A stretch of DNA of 64,000 nt from Ruminococcus sp. HUN007 (GTDB lineage: Bacteria; Bacillota; Clostridia; Oscillospirales; Ruminococcaceae). Each line of letters opens with the position of its first letter. Position 1 is the first letter of the stretch. Below are positions 40,387-50,228 of the stretch, in pieces. Position numbers and translations under genes: made by a program. The notes under the pieces are model-generated. The model saw nothing but the letters and a program-made list of their open reading frames with translations, made no database searches and was not told the origin of the DNA. Location of the stretch: the NCBI RefSeq assembly GCF_000712055.1, contig NZ_JOOA01000002.1, positions 806,001 through 870,000 on the forward strand. The letters run 5' to 3'.

Positions 40387-41949
40387 TTATTCAGTCATCA
40401 TACCGTTTTCATCGAAGTTTCTTTCAGCACCGTCGTACATGTACTTACCAGCTCTGATAACACCGTCATCGCCGAAGAAGTATACTGTTCCGTCGATGTT
40501 CTGGAATCCCTTCTGGAGAATACCGTCAGAGTTGAAGAAATACTTGTTGCCGTCAATTGTCTGGTAACCTGCAACACCGTGTCCGTCTGATGCGAAGTAA
40601 TATTCATCACCGTTCATGCTGATCCAGCCCTGCTGTACAACACCGTTGCCGTCAAGATAGAATCTTCCTTCACCTGTACGAATATATCCTGTTACCTTAT
40701 TACCTCTGTTATCGTTATTGTCCCAGCTGAAGTAATACTTATAACCGTCGATGTTTCTGAAGCCTCTGCACATCTTACCGTCGTTTTCGAAGAAGCATGT
40801 CTTGTTGTTGTATGAGCGCCAGCCCTTAGCCATTCTGCCTTCGTCATCGAAGAAATAATAGCTGTTGCCGATCTGCTTTTCTCCGCCTGTTAAGATTGTG
40901 TAGTCATCGTTTGTATAGTAAGTATTGTCACCTGACTGAGCAAAGCCCTTTGCAAGTGTAACACCATTGTCATCGAGGAAGTACTTCTTGCCGTCGATTT
41001 CGTTGAGACCCTTGAGCGGTTCGCCCTTGTCATTGAAGAACTGCTTGTGGCCATCAGGAACTGCCGGCTTTTCAGGTTCCTTGTTTTCAGCTGGTTTATC
41101 AGAAGGCTTGTCTTCCGGTTTATCTGCAGCCTTGCTTTCTGCCGCTGTAGTTACTGCTTCTGTAACAGCTTCGGTTGTAACAGCAGTTGTTGTTACTTCT
41201 GCAGACTGGTCAGGACAGCCGAATTCATCGAAGTTGTATAATGTGTCATCTACACGAAGTTCACCGCTTGCTGCGCTGAAGTCATCTGTAAAGTAATGAG
41301 TACCGTCGTCGAGGATCTTCCAGCCTCTTGCAAGCCTACCGTCTTCATCAGCGTAGTAGTTCTTTCCGTCTGCTTCAAACCAGCCGGTCTGCATTATACC
41401 GTCATTGTTGAAGTAGTAGTCATTGCCTTCGATATTCTGGAATCCTGTCATTGCCTGACCGTCATCTCTGAAGCAGTAAATATTTCCGTCAACAACTTTA
41501 AATCCGGTGAACATGCCGTAGTTTTCTTCATCGAAGTAGAATATCTGTGAACCGATCTTGTAAATACCGGTAGCAAGTGTTCCTTCCTTTGTAACATAAA
41601 CGAGGTTATCTTCATATGTTGTCCAGCCCGGTGTGATTCCTCCGTTTGCGTCGAAGAAATACATCTTGCCGTCGATCTCATGAAGTCCCTGAACCTTTTC
41701 ATGTGTCTCAGGATCAATATAGATCATTCTTCCGTCAATGCTGTTCCAGCCTGCGCTGTTTTCAGTTGAAACTGACTGCTGAGGACCGCCGCCTCCGCGT
41801 GACATCATAAATCCGATTACCGGAAGAGCTACGAGTACTGCAGCGCCGAATACGCAAACTGCAACTATCATCGGATCCTGTTTTTTCTTTTTGGTGCCCG
41901 GATTAAAATTAACGTTCTGCTTATTATTAGCTTTAGCTTTCTTTGCCAA
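40387..41949 (-). CDS. Membrane-anchored cell-wall-binding (choline-binding-type) repeat protein
   Basis: About 520 aa. Start taken as the TTG at 41949 preceded by GAGGTGATAAAG. One N-terminal transmembrane helix (about residues 28-50) with a basic cytosolic tail, then about ten ~20-residue CW_binding_1-like units of the form GW-x-DG-x-YYF-x-DG-x-x-TG. A Thr/Glu/Lys/Pro-rich spacer (about residues 245-295) splits the repeats into two blocks. No enzymatic domain. Such repeats bind choline, glucan or wall polymers. Likely a surface scaffold or adhesin. Confidence 0.8.
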   Translation of the reverse strand: MAKKAKANNKQNVNFNPGTKKKKQDPMIVAVCVFGAAVLVALPVIGFMMSRGGGGPQQSVSTENSAGWNSIDGRMIYIDPETHEKVQGLHEIDGKMYFFDANGGITPGWTTYEDNLVYVTKEGTLATGIYKIGSQIFYFDEENYGMFTGFKVVDGNIYCFRDDGQAMTGFQNIEGNDYYFNNDGIMQTGWFEADGKNYYADEDGRLARGWKILDDGTHYFTDDFSAASGELRVDDTLYNFDEFGCPDQSAEVTTTAVTTEAVTEAVTTAAESKAADKPEDKPSDKPAENKEPEKPAVPDGHKQFFNDKGEPLKGLNEIDGKKYFLDDNGVTLAKGFAQSGDNTYYTNDDYTILTGGEKQIGNSYYFFDDEGRMAKGWRSYNNKTCFFENDGKMCRGFRNIDGYKYYFSWDNNDNRGNKVTGYIRTGEGRFYLDGNGVVQQGWISMNGDEYYFASDGHGVAGYQTIDGNKYFFNSDGILQKGFQNIDGTVYFFGDDGVIRAGKYMYDGAERNFDENGMMTE

Positions 41950-42119
41950 CTTTATCACCTCATGATTAATATTTTACAGTAAAATCAAAAAAATATCGTT
42001 CACTGTAATAATTACCGAAAACTTATGCTGAACACCCTTCATTCAATTATACCAGTATATTTTATCATATTATTATTTATTTTTCAAGTCTTTATCAGAA
42101 AAGTTTTTCATAAAGCGGA

Positions 42120-43061
42120 TCAGAAAAGCTTTTTCTTGAAGAAAATGAACGCTATAATAAGACTCAGCACTATTGTAAAGATGATAACCAGAGCAAATCC
42201 GTGCGGATTCTGCGACAGCGGCATACTTGCCGGACTGAGATTCATTCCGTAGGCACTGAATATCATTGTAGGTATGGAAAGAACAATAGTGATAGTTGCA
42301 AGGATCTTCATAATAATATTAAGATTATTATTGATTATAGAGGCAAAAGCATCAGTCATTCCGCCAAGGATGCCGGAATAGATGTTTGACATCTCCATGG
42401 CCTGTTTGTTTTCAATAATAACGTCTTCGAGAAGATCCTGATCTTCAGGATATTTCTTCACAGCCTCTGTTTTGAGAAGCTTTTCAAGAACCATTTCGTT
42501 TGAACGAAGTGAAGTCGTAAAGTACATAAGGCTCTTTTCGAGTTCAAGCATTTCGATAAGTTCCTTGTTTTTGGTGGACTTGTGCATGTTTGTTTCAATA
42601 TTTTCGCTCTGCCTGTTTATGTTGCGAAGATACTGAAGAAAGAGCGATGCATTCCTGTAAAGGATCTGAAGCACGAACCTTGTTTTCATGTGCGTATGGA
42701 AATTACGTATCTTCGACTGTGCAAATGCCTTGAGAACTTCCGTTTCTTCAAGACATACAGTGATGATCGCCTTTCTCGTAAGTATTATTGACATAGGTAT
42801 CGTCACATAATACTGTTTCTCATTATGTGTTTCGACAGTAGGAACGTCAACGATTATCATAGTGTAAGCGTCTTCTATCTGAATACGTGAACGTTCCTCA
42901 TCATCGAGGGCAGCACGGATATCGTCTGTCTCAATGCCGTTCTGCTGGGCTATCTCGATAAGTTCAGTTTCCGAAGGTGCTACAAGAGAAATCCAGCATC
43001 CTTCTTCCCATGAATCAACTGTACTGATCTTGCCGTCATAGGTCTTGTAGATCTGTTTCAT
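42120..43061 (-). CDS. CorA-family divalent cation transporter
   Basis: 313 aa; start 43061, weak GGGTG site. Long cytosolic N-terminal domain, then two C-terminal transmembrane helices with the signature YGMNL between them (near residue 280). After GMN the usual MPEL-like loop reads SPASMPLSQ. CorA forms pentamers carrying Mg2+, Co2+ or Ni2+. The basic tail KKKLF ends the protein. Monocistronic. Confidence 0.9.
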   Translation of the reverse strand: MKQIYKTYDGKISTVDSWEEGCWISLVAPSETELIEIAQQNGIETDDIRAALDDEERSRIQIEDAYTMIIVDVPTVETHNEKQYYVTIPMSIILTRKAIITVCLEETEVLKAFAQSKIRNFHTHMKTRFVLQILYRNASLFLQYLRNINRQSENIETNMHKSTKNKELIEMLELEKSLMYFTTSLRSNEMVLEKLLKTEAVKKYPEDQDLLEDVIIENKQAMEMSNIYSGILGGMTDAFASIINNNLNIIMKILATITIVLSIPTMIFSAYGMNLSPASMPLSQNPHGFALVIIFTIVLSLIIAFIFFKKKLF

Positions 43062-43310
43062 AATAAATATGACACCCTTTCCGGATCCGGACAGACGGAC
43101 CGTATGGGTCTGAAAAATCATCTGAACGGATCAGTTATATTGTAGTTATTACACCCAGGATCGCCGTCCATTAATTTTTCACCTTCTCTTTAAAATTATT
43201 CGGAAACGTCTGAAATACGTTCCCGGAACTTTCGGCTAACGGAAAATCCGTTCCGCTCACCGTATTATTATATTGTATCACACAGTTATGATTATTGCAA
43301 TAATCAATCT

Positions 43311-44414
43311 TCAGAAGTCTGCAAGGAGTCTTGAAATGATCTCGTTTGACAAAAGAAAACCTTCGGCAGTAAGGCTTACAACTCCGTTTCTGCATTTCAC
43401 GAGTCCCGTACCTGCAAGTTTTTCAGCCTGTTTCAGAACTGAAGGAGCTTCTTCCGGATAATTATTAAGATCAATACCTTCGGTAAGCCGGAGAGCAAGC
43501 ATAGCTTTTTCAAAAAAGCCGCAGGGATGATCCTCATTGATGATCTCCTGCTGGTTCTTCTCTTTTATAAATTTACTGAGATCACGCGGGACCTCGTACC
43601 TTTTTCCGCCGAAGCACGAGTGTGCCGAAGGCCCTATGCCTATGTAGTCATCGCAGTGCCAGTACTTAAGATTATGTCTGCTTTCATATCCGGGACGTGA
43701 AAAGTTCGATATCTCATACTGATGATATCCTCTGTCCGCAAGCGTTTTCACCGAAAGCAGATAAAGCTCTGCAGTTTTTTCTTCATCAGGGACTTCAGAA
43801 GAGATCCCGTTTCTGAAATACTCCGTCCCCTGCTCGATCTTGAGCATATATGATGAAATATGATCGAGTTCAAGATCTGCCAGTGCGTTCACAGACTTCA
43901 TAAGCGTTTCTTCAGTCTGTCCCTTTATTCCTGTCATAAGATCGCCTGAAATATTTGAAAATCCCGCTTTTCTCGCCAGTGAAACAGCTGTTTCGGCCTC
44001 ACGGAAATTATGTATACGTCCAAGATCACGAAGTTCACTGTCAACAGCCGACTGGATGCCGAGTGAAAGACGGTTCACACCGGACTGCCTGATGCCGGCA
44101 AGTTTTTCTTCTCCGGCCGTTCCGGGATTAAGTTCCGCAGTGATCTCAGCACCGTCATCGAGGTTATGCTTAAGACTTTCCAGAACATCCCGGAAAAATG
44201 ATACCGGCATGACTGAAGGCGTACCGCCTCCGAAATATACCGTATCGAAAACAATCTCCGGATATTTTTCAAGATAGTTCTGTATATTGCGTATGACCGC
44301 AGAGGTATACTGTCCGTACTCGCTTTCGCTGCATCCGGCAGCGGAATAGAAATCACAGTACGGACATTTTTTTATGCAGAACGGAACATGAATGTAAAGC
44401 CCGGTATTCACCAT
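43311..44414 (-). CDS. hemW: Radical SAM protein HemW (heme chaperone)
   Basis: 367 aa. Radical-SAM cluster motif CIKKCPYCDF (residues 13-22), YFGGGTPSVM (SAM contact) and a C-terminal HemW-type winged-helix domain. Family members bind heme and were long annotated as coproporphyrinogen III oxidases. The ATG overlaps the stop of the upstream zinc-ribbon gene by 7 bases, and lepA lies directly above: lepA-hemW is the common Firmicutes order. Confidence 0.93.
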   Translation of the reverse strand: MVNTGLYIHVPFCIKKCPYCDFYSAAGCSESEYGQYTSAVIRNIQNYLEKYPEIVFDTVYFGGGTPSVMPVSFFRDVLESLKHNLDDGAEITAELNPGTAGEEKLAGIRQSGVNRLSLGIQSAVDSELRDLGRIHNFREAETAVSLARKAGFSNISGDLMTGIKGQTEETLMKSVNALADLELDHISSYMLKIEQGTEYFRNGISSEVPDEEKTAELYLLSVKTLADRGYHQYEISNFSRPGYESRHNLKYWHCDDYIGIGPSAHSCFGGKRYEVPRDLSKFIKEKNQQEIINEDHPCGFFEKAMLALRLTEGIDLNNYPEEAPSVLKQAEKLAGTGLVKCRNGVVSLTAEGFLLSNEIISRLLADF

Positions 44415-44716
44415 ACATCATTGCGGTTATTCTTTGCAAGTCCGAAGAACAGACCGTCAGCCAGACGGCATACGAAATAAGCAGCGGCAAAGATGCCGAG
44501 ACAAGCCAGATAATTATGTGTGCTTCTGAACACCATGATAACGGATATCAGAACAGCGGCCATTACAACGGTGCTGAAAATGGTTGAATCAAGGCCGTGA
44601 ACTGAATGTCTTCCGCATTCCGGACACTTTCTTCCGGATGCAGTCATATTTCCTGCAAACATTTTTGAAAGGAAAGAATATGTCATCTTTCCGCAGTACG
44701 GGCATTTATACTTCAT
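44408..44716 (-). CDS. Small zinc-ribbon membrane protein
   Basis: 102 aa. Two Cys pairs (CPYCGK at residue 5, CPECGR at about residue 35) form a zinc ribbon; two transmembrane helices follow (about 48-66 and 70-90). Inserted between lepA and hemW and overlapping hemW. GGAGAG ribosome site. No function known. Confidence 0.65.
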   Translation of the reverse strand: MKYKCPYCGKMTYSFLSKMFAGNMTASGRKCPECGRHSVHGLDSTIFSTVVMAAVLISVIMVFRSTHNYLACLGIFAAAYFVCRLADGLFFGLAKNNRNDVW

Positions 44717-44733
44717 AATACTGTCTCTCCTTT

Positions 44734-46536
44734 TTATTCATCAAGTTTAAGAACACTCATGAATGCTTCCTGAGGTACTTCTACCGTACCGAGCTGACGC
44801 ATTCTCTTTTTACCTTCCTTCTGTTTTTCAAGAAGTTTTTTCTTTCTGGTAATATCGCCGCCGTAACACTTGGCAAGAACGTCCTTTCTCATGGCCTTGA
44901 TCGTCTCACGCGCAATGATCTTGCCGCCAATAGCAGCCTGGACCGGAACCTCGAAGAGCTGTCTTGGAATGTTTTCCTTGAGCTTTTCAACCATTTTTCT
45001 TGCACGCGCATAGGCGTTGTCAGCATGAACGATAAACGAAAGTGCGTCAACGTTGTCTCCGTTGAGAAGAATATCAAGCTTGACAAGCTTTGACGGCTGA
45101 TAGCCGATAAGTTCGTAGTCAAATGAAGCATATCCGCGGGTTCTTGACTTCAGCGCATCGAAAAAGTCGTATACTATTTCGTTCAGCGGAAGCTCGTAGT
45201 GAATGTTTACACGGGTGTCGTCAAGATAATCCATGGTCTTGAACACACCGCGGCGGTCCTGACAGAGTTCCATGATATTTCCGACAAATTCCGAAGGTGC
45301 AAGTATTTCAGCTTTGACCATCGGTTCTTCTGCTGATGCAATAACCGCAGCATCCGGATAGTTGGTAGGATTGTCGATATACACGGTCTCACCGTTTGTA
45401 AGATTGATCTTGAATATAACTGACGGTGCAGTTGTGATAAGATCAAGATTGTACTCACGTTCAAGTCTTTCCTGAATGATCTCCATGTGTAAAAGTCCGA
45501 GGAATCCGCAGCGGAAGCCGAATCCGAGAGCGATGGAAGTCTCAGGTTCAAATGAGAGCGAAGCGTCATTGAGCTGAAGTTTTTCGAGTGCATCACGAAG
45601 ATCGCCGTACTTGGCTCCGTCAGCAGGATAGATACCGGAGAACACCATAGGATTTACCTTACGGTAACCCGGAAGCGGTTCGTCACACGGTCTGTCACTG
45701 TTTGTAACAGTATCACCGACACGGGTGTCACTGATATTCTTGATCGAAGCTGCAATGTATCCTACTTCGCCTGCTTCAAGAAAATCCTTGTTGATATGGT
45801 TTACTGCGTCCATGAATCCGGCTTCGACTACTGTAAATTCAGCACCGGTAGCCATGAGCTTTATCCTGTCGCCTGTTCTTACAGTACCTTCCTTGACTCT
45901 TACGTAAATGATAACGCCCTTGTAGGAGTCGTAATAGCTGTCAAAAATAAGAGCTTTGAGCGGAGCTTCGGTATCTCCCTTCGGAGGCGGGACCTCCTTT
46001 ACGATCTTTTCAAGCACTGCTTCAATATTGATTCCCATTTTTGCAGAAATACGCGGTGCATCCATTGCCGGTATTCCGATTATATTCTCAACTTCACTGC
46101 ATACCCTTTCAGGATCCGCTGAAGGGAGGTCTATCTTGTTTACTACCGGAAGGACCTCAAGATCATGTTCTATTGCAAGATATGTGTTTGCAAGAGTCTG
46201 TGCCTCAATGCCCTGTGATGCATCAACGACGAGCACCGCACCTTCACAGGCAGCAAGCGAACGTGAAACTTCATAGTTGAAGTCAACATGACCTGGTGTA
46301 TCGATAAGATTGAATGTGTACTCCTCACCGTCCTCAGCCGTGTAAAGAAGTCTTACAGCTCTGGCTTTAATGGTAATTCCGCGCTCACGCTCAATATCCA
46401 TGTTGTCGAGCAGCTGTTCTTCCATGTCTCTTTCAGCAACGGTCTTCGTCTTCTCGAGTATTCTGTCTGCAAGAGTTGATTTTCCGTGATCTATGTGCGC
46501 TATAATGCAGAAATTTCTGATCTTGTTATTTGCCAA
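44734..46536 (-). CDS. lepA: Elongation factor 4 (back-translocase GTPase)
   Basis: 600 aa, standard length. GTPase motifs: [13 protein letters not shown] (G1, residues 13-25), DTPGHVDF (G3) and NKIDLP (G4). Characteristic C-terminal domain with [20 protein letters not shown]. Binds stalled ribosomes under ionic or other stress. GGAGGG site and own promoter; heads lepA-zinc ribbon-hemW. Confidence 0.98.
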   Translation of the reverse strand: MANNKIRNFCIIAHIDHGKSTLADRILEKTKTVAERDMEEQLLDNMDIERERGITIKARAVRLLYTAEDGEEYTFNLIDTPGHVDFNYEVSRSLAACEGAVLVVDASQGIEAQTLANTYLAIEHDLEVLPVVNKIDLPSADPERVCSEVENIIGIPAMDAPRISAKMGINIEAVLEKIVKEVPPPKGDTEAPLKALIFDSYYDSYKGVIIYVRVKEGTVRTGDRIKLMATGAEFTVVEAGFMDAVNHINKDFLEAGEVGYIAASIKNISDTRVGDTVTNSDRPCDEPLPGYRKVNPMVFSGIYPADGAKYGDLRDALEKLQLNDASLSFEPETSIALGFGFRCGFLGLLHMEIIQERLEREYNLDLITTAPSVIFKINLTNGETVYIDNPTNYPDAAVIASAEEPMVKAEILAPSEFVGNIMELCQDRRGVFKTMDYLDDTRVNIHYELPLNEIVYDFFDALKSRTRGYASFDYELIGYQPSKLVKLDILLNGDNVDALSFIVHADNAYARARKMVEKLKENIPRQLFEVPVQAAIGGKIIARETIKAMRKDVLAKCYGGDITRKKKLLEKQKEGKKRMRQLGTVEVPQEAFMSVLKLDE

Positions 46537-46592
46537 AAATGTTCCCTCCGTTAATTCATTATACAGTAAAGTAAAATTCGACGTATAAAGTA

Positions 46593-46621
46593 ATTATACC
46601 ATATGAGCATTTTAAAGTAAA
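46593..46621 (-). promoter_or_regulatory. Promoter of lepA
   Basis: TTTACT, 17-base spacer, TATAAT on the minus strand. Confidence 0.65.
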
Positions 46622-46661
46622 GAAAAAATAGGGACTGTTAAAAAACTCTCATAAAAAGAAA

Positions 46662-46711
46662 AATCAGCACATCCTTACCCGCGAAGTTATTCGGGTAAGG
46701 ATATGCTGATT
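46662..46711. terminator. Strong hairpin upstream of the lepA promoter
   Basis: AATCAGCA-c-ATCCTTACCCG / CGGGTAAGGAT-a-TGCTGATT: about 19 paired bases. On the minus strand the far side is TTTTTCTTTTTATG, so it terminates the Wzz-like gene. Confidence 0.85.
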
Positions 46712-46723
46712 CGGTTGTATTAA

Positions 46724-46831
46724 GGAAACGCTGATTTATTCATAAATCAGCGGGGGCTCCGGGGCGAAGCCCCGCAAATCCCATCTCCGGAAATCCGGCG
46801 AAGCCGGATTTCCGGTTTAATCAGTGATTCC
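46724..46831. repeat. Palindromic mini-element, copy C, with TTAA target duplication
   Basis: 108 bp, same structure as copies A and B; TTAA lies at 46720-46723 and 46832-46835. Located between the Wzz-like gene and its terminator. Confidence 0.9.
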
Positions 46832-46849
46832 TTAAAAAATTCTGATATA

Positions 46850-48364
46850 TCAGCTCTTTGCTTTGGCTTCTTTCTTTACATCAGCCTTTTTCTTTGAAGA
46901 AGAGCCGTAAAGCTTTATCATTTCCTTGTTTACTGCAAGAACAACAGCTGCTGCAATGTAAACTGCAAAAATGACAGCGCAGAGAATGAATACTGTTGAG
47001 AATGAATCCTTTACTGCGTGCTTGATAACGCCTAATGTTGATGATGAAGCGTATGTAAGAATATTGTAAGCCTTTGGGAAAACCACTGTTCTGTAGTAGT
47101 CATCCGTAGTCTTTACTACGTCATTTGTAATATCGTCTATCATCGTATTGAGCTTTGAGATCTCTTCCTCAACCTTTGCCTTCTGGGCTGATGAATTAGC
47201 CTGTGTTGAAGCATTGAGTCTTTCGATCCTCTTGTTGTAAAGATTGATCTGCTGGGCAGTTGATGAAAGATCATTCTGTATAGACTGTCTCTTTTCAAAA
47301 AGATCATCGTATTCCTGTGATGTGATAGTGGCAGTCATATCATTCTGATTCTGTGTATCACCCTGTGAGAAGTACATTATAGTGTTCTTCTTGTAGTTGT
47401 TTATGGATTCATTTACTGATGCAAGTGTTTCATTGCATACTGTAAGATGTCTCTGGAGAGATTCAATCCTGAACATGTAATAGGTCAGAAGTGTTTCCTT
47501 GTCCTTTGTAACTGAGTTGATGCTTACATAGGAATCAATGGTGTCAAGATTTCTTTCTCTTATTGTTTCAATAGCTTCTGTAAGGTCAGCAAAGGTATAG
47601 CCTGTTTCGCTTGAACGGAAACGTGTTGTATCGTTGCTTGATACCTGAGTGATGTATGTTGAAAGCTTTGTAAGTGATGAATCAAAAACATCGATCGCTT
47701 CAGCATAGTCATAATCAATATAGTTGAAAGCATTGAGTGACTTGCTTAAAGACTTGTTGTATCCGTATGCATTGAAGAAGTGCTGGCTGTAGCACTTGAG
47801 CATATTGTTGATAAAATCAGCAGCCTGACTGTTTCCGAGTCCTGTAGCAGCATAGTCAAAATGTACTTTGTACTGTGTCGGATAGTATGTAGTCTCTGAT
47901 ACCGACTGAGTTGATGAAACTGACTGTTTGCCGTCAAAAAGGTTATTGCTTGAAGTTATTCTTGAGATCGCATTTTCCGGAATAACACCTTCAAATGTAA
48001 TGTTTCTTCTGATAATATCTTTCTGATCAGCCGGAATGTTCATGTTCTTCATTACTTCATCAATGATCTCATCACCCTTGATGGAGTTTACGTAAAACTT
48101 GTTTCCGTTAGGGTCAAGTCCCTTTTCAACACCGTCATATGTAAAGCTTATTACAGCTGTAAGCTTCTGATATGCATCCTGCTTGACAACTGCCGTAGCC
48201 GAAACGACCACAAGTGACAGAACAACAGATACAATGATCCACAGTACAAGCAGTCTTTTCATCTGTGCAAGTATATCACCGAGTGTTACATTAAACTGTC
48301 CTTCACGTCTTCTGAGGTTTTTCCTCAGAGCTGCCCCCACACCGGCGACAATATTTTCTTCCAT
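46850..48364 (-). CDS. Wzz/YveK-like polysaccharide chain-length or transport regulator
   Basis: 504 aa. Two transmembrane helices, near residues 37-60 and 455-480, enclose a large extracytoplasmic domain rich in coiled coil (about residues 300-420). This is the topology of polysaccharide co-polymerases. No C-terminal tyrosine kinase domain, and no kinase gene adjacent. It probably controls export or length of a capsule or wall glycan. The gene is preceded by GGAGGAAAG. Isolated from other polysaccharide genes here. Confidence 0.65.
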   Translation of the reverse strand: MEENIVAGVGAALRKNLRRREGQFNVTLGDILAQMKRLLVLWIIVSVVLSLVVVSATAVVKQDAYQKLTAVISFTYDGVEKGLDPNGNKFYVNSIKGDEIIDEVMKNMNIPADQKDIIRRNITFEGVIPENAISRITSSNNLFDGKQSVSSTQSVSETTYYPTQYKVHFDYAATGLGNSQAADFINNMLKCYSQHFFNAYGYNKSLSKSLNAFNYIDYDYAEAIDVFDSSLTKLSTYITQVSSNDTTRFRSSETGYTFADLTEAIETIRERNLDTIDSYVSINSVTKDKETLLTYYMFRIESLQRHLTVCNETLASVNESINNYKKNTIMYFSQGDTQNQNDMTATITSQEYDDLFEKRQSIQNDLSSTAQQINLYNKRIERLNASTQANSSAQKAKVEEEISKLNTMIDDITNDVVKTTDDYYRTVVFPKAYNILTYASSSTLGVIKHAVKDSFSTVFILCAVIFAVYIAAAVVLAVNKEMIKLYGSSSKKKADVKKEAKAKS

Positions 48365-48492
48365 AACTTTCCTCCGTATACTTTTTTATAAATAGTATTT
48401 GGCAGGGGATATCCCCTGATCCCGTTAACAAACAGAACGTATTCATTATATCATACAATAAATATTTTGTAAAGTCCATCACAACTTCGTAC

Positions 48493-48521
48493 TTGAATAA
48501 GTCGATATTATATGATAAAAT
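48493..48521 (+). promoter_or_regulatory. Promoter of the polyphosphate:AMP phosphotransferase gene
   Basis: TTGAAT, 17-base spacer, TAAAAT, 60 bases before the ATG. Confidence 0.55.
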
Positions 48522-48581
48522 AAATACATGGGGAGAAATTTTGTAGCCATTCACAAAAATGATACAAGGGAGGAATGACTT

Positions 48582-50066
48582 ATGTTAGAAAAAGCGGTTT
48601 CCCGGACAGTAAAAAAATCTGCACTTCAGGAGATGAACAAGGAACTGAGCGAGTCTCTGCCGCATCTCCAGCTGAAAATAAAAGAGCAGAGCAGACCTGT
48701 CATACTGGTGTTTGAGGGCTGGGAGGCATCCGGAAAAGGCAGCGTGATCGCTTCGGTGATAAAATATCTTGACCCGCGCTTTTTCAGAGTATTCACTGTA
48801 GAAGCACCTGACAGTCAGGAAAAAAGATATCCGTTCCTTAAACGTCACTGGGAGATGATACCTGAAAAAGGCAAAATATCAGTGCTGGACAAAAGCTGGT
48901 ATTCAGAGATCGCCTGCGCATTTCTTGAAGGAAAGATCTCAGAAGCCGAATACGACAGACGGATCATCTCAATAAGAAACTTTGAACGCCAGCTTTCAGA
49001 TGACGGATATATCATCGTGAAGATCTTTCTCCAGATCGATGCCGATGAGCAGAAAAAGAGGATGAAAAAACTGAGTGATGATAAAAAAACGAAGTGGCGT
49101 GTAACCGAAAGCGACCGGTTTCAGAACAGAAACTACAGCAAATACTACCGCACCTATGATGACCTGCTTTCAATAACCGATTTTCCGTTTGCGCGCTGGA
49201 ACGTAATCGACGCCAGAAGATCATCATTCACAAAACACATGGTTTATACCATAATCAATGAAACTGTTAACAACGCCATAAACAATGAAAACCGTTCCAT
49301 TTCAAGATCATCACCTTTCAGACTGCTCGACATGCCTGCGCTGTCTGAAACTGAACTTGACGGAAAAGTTATCAGCACGGAACGCTATCCTGAACTTCTT
49401 AAGAAATATCAGAAAAAGCTTTCCGACATACACAATATACTATATAAAAAGGGTATTCCGCTCGTTCTGTGTTTTGAAGGCTGGGATGCTGCCGGAAAAG
49501 GCGGAGCTATCAAAAGGATCTCTGCCGCACTTGATCCGCGCGGATATGAAGCGATTCCGGTCTCGGCTCCTGACAAGTCGGAACTGGCACACCACTACCT
49601 GTGGCGCTTCTGGAGACGTATGCCGAAAAGCGGTCACATCGCGATATTTGACAGGACATGGTACGGCCGTGTAATGGTCGAAAAAATTGAGGGATTCACT
49701 GAAAAAAGCCGCTGTGACGCCGCATTCAATGAGATAAATGAATTTGAATACGAGCTTACCGGTTCGGGCGCTATAGTGATAAAATTCTGGCTTCACATTG
49801 ATAAGGATGAACAGCTCAGACGATTCACTGAACGTCAGAACAATCCGGAAAAACAATGGAAGATCACTGACGAGGACTGGCGTAACCGCGACAAATGGGA
49901 TCAGTACGAACTGGCCGTGGATGAAATGATATCAAAGACATCCACCACATTTGCTCCGTGGCATATCATCGAAGCCAACAACAAGCTGTACGCCAGACTC
50001 AAGGTCATAAACATTATTATTAAAACCGTTGAGGACCGTATCAGGAAATCACAGAACGGAAAATAA
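48582..50066 (+). CDS. pap: Two-domain PPK2 polyphosphate:AMP phosphotransferase
   Basis: 494 aa with two fused PPK2 domains. Each has a Walker A (FEGWEASGKGS near residue 46; FEGWDAAGKGG near residue 297) and a lid-type W-E/RR-P motif (HWEMIPEKG and FWRRMPKSGH). Walker B-like DKSWYSE and DRTWYGR are present in the two halves. Double-domain class II PPK2 proteins transfer phosphate from polyphosphate to AMP. The C-terminal domain carries the canonical catalytic residues. AGGGAGG ribosome site. Confidence 0.9.
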   Translation: MLEKAVSRTVKKSALQEMNKELSESLPHLQLKIKEQSRPVILVFEGWEASGKGSVIASVIKYLDPRFFRVFTVEAPDSQEKRYPFLKRHWEMIPEKGKISVLDKSWYSEIACAFLEGKISEAEYDRRIISIRNFERQLSDDGYIIVKIFLQIDADEQKKRMKKLSDDKKTKWRVTESDRFQNRNYSKYYRTYDDLLSITDFPFARWNVIDARRSSFTKHMVYTIINETVNNAINNENRSISRSSPFRLLDMPALSETELDGKVISTERYPELLKKYQKKLSDIHNILYKKGIPLVLCFEGWDAAGKGGAIKRISAALDPRGYEAIPVSAPDKSELAHHYLWRFWRRMPKSGHIAIFDRTWYGRVMVEKIEGFTEKSRCDAAFNEINEFEYELTGSGAIVIKFWLHIDKDEQLRRFTERQNNPEKQWKITDEDWRNRDKWDQYELAVDEMISKTSTTFAPWHIIEANNKLYARLKVINIIIKTVEDRIRKSQNGK

Positions 50067-50115
50067 ACACGCTGTCCGGAGCTGTTGATATTTCTTAAAG
50101 CCAGCATTTTTTAAG

Positions 50116-50145
50116 TTGCATTAAGCACTGGCTTTGTAGTATAAT
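50116..50145 (+). promoter_or_regulatory. Promoter of the GH9 gene
   Basis: TTGCAT, 18-base spacer, TATAAT; a weaker -35 fits catabolite-controlled genes. About 80-base leader. Confidence 0.5.
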
Positions 50146-50228
50146 TTATAATGAGTGTGACCTCACACCCATTCCATACATTTCTATTTTATTAAATGCA
50201 GACTTATTGCAGAAAGGTTGATTTTCCA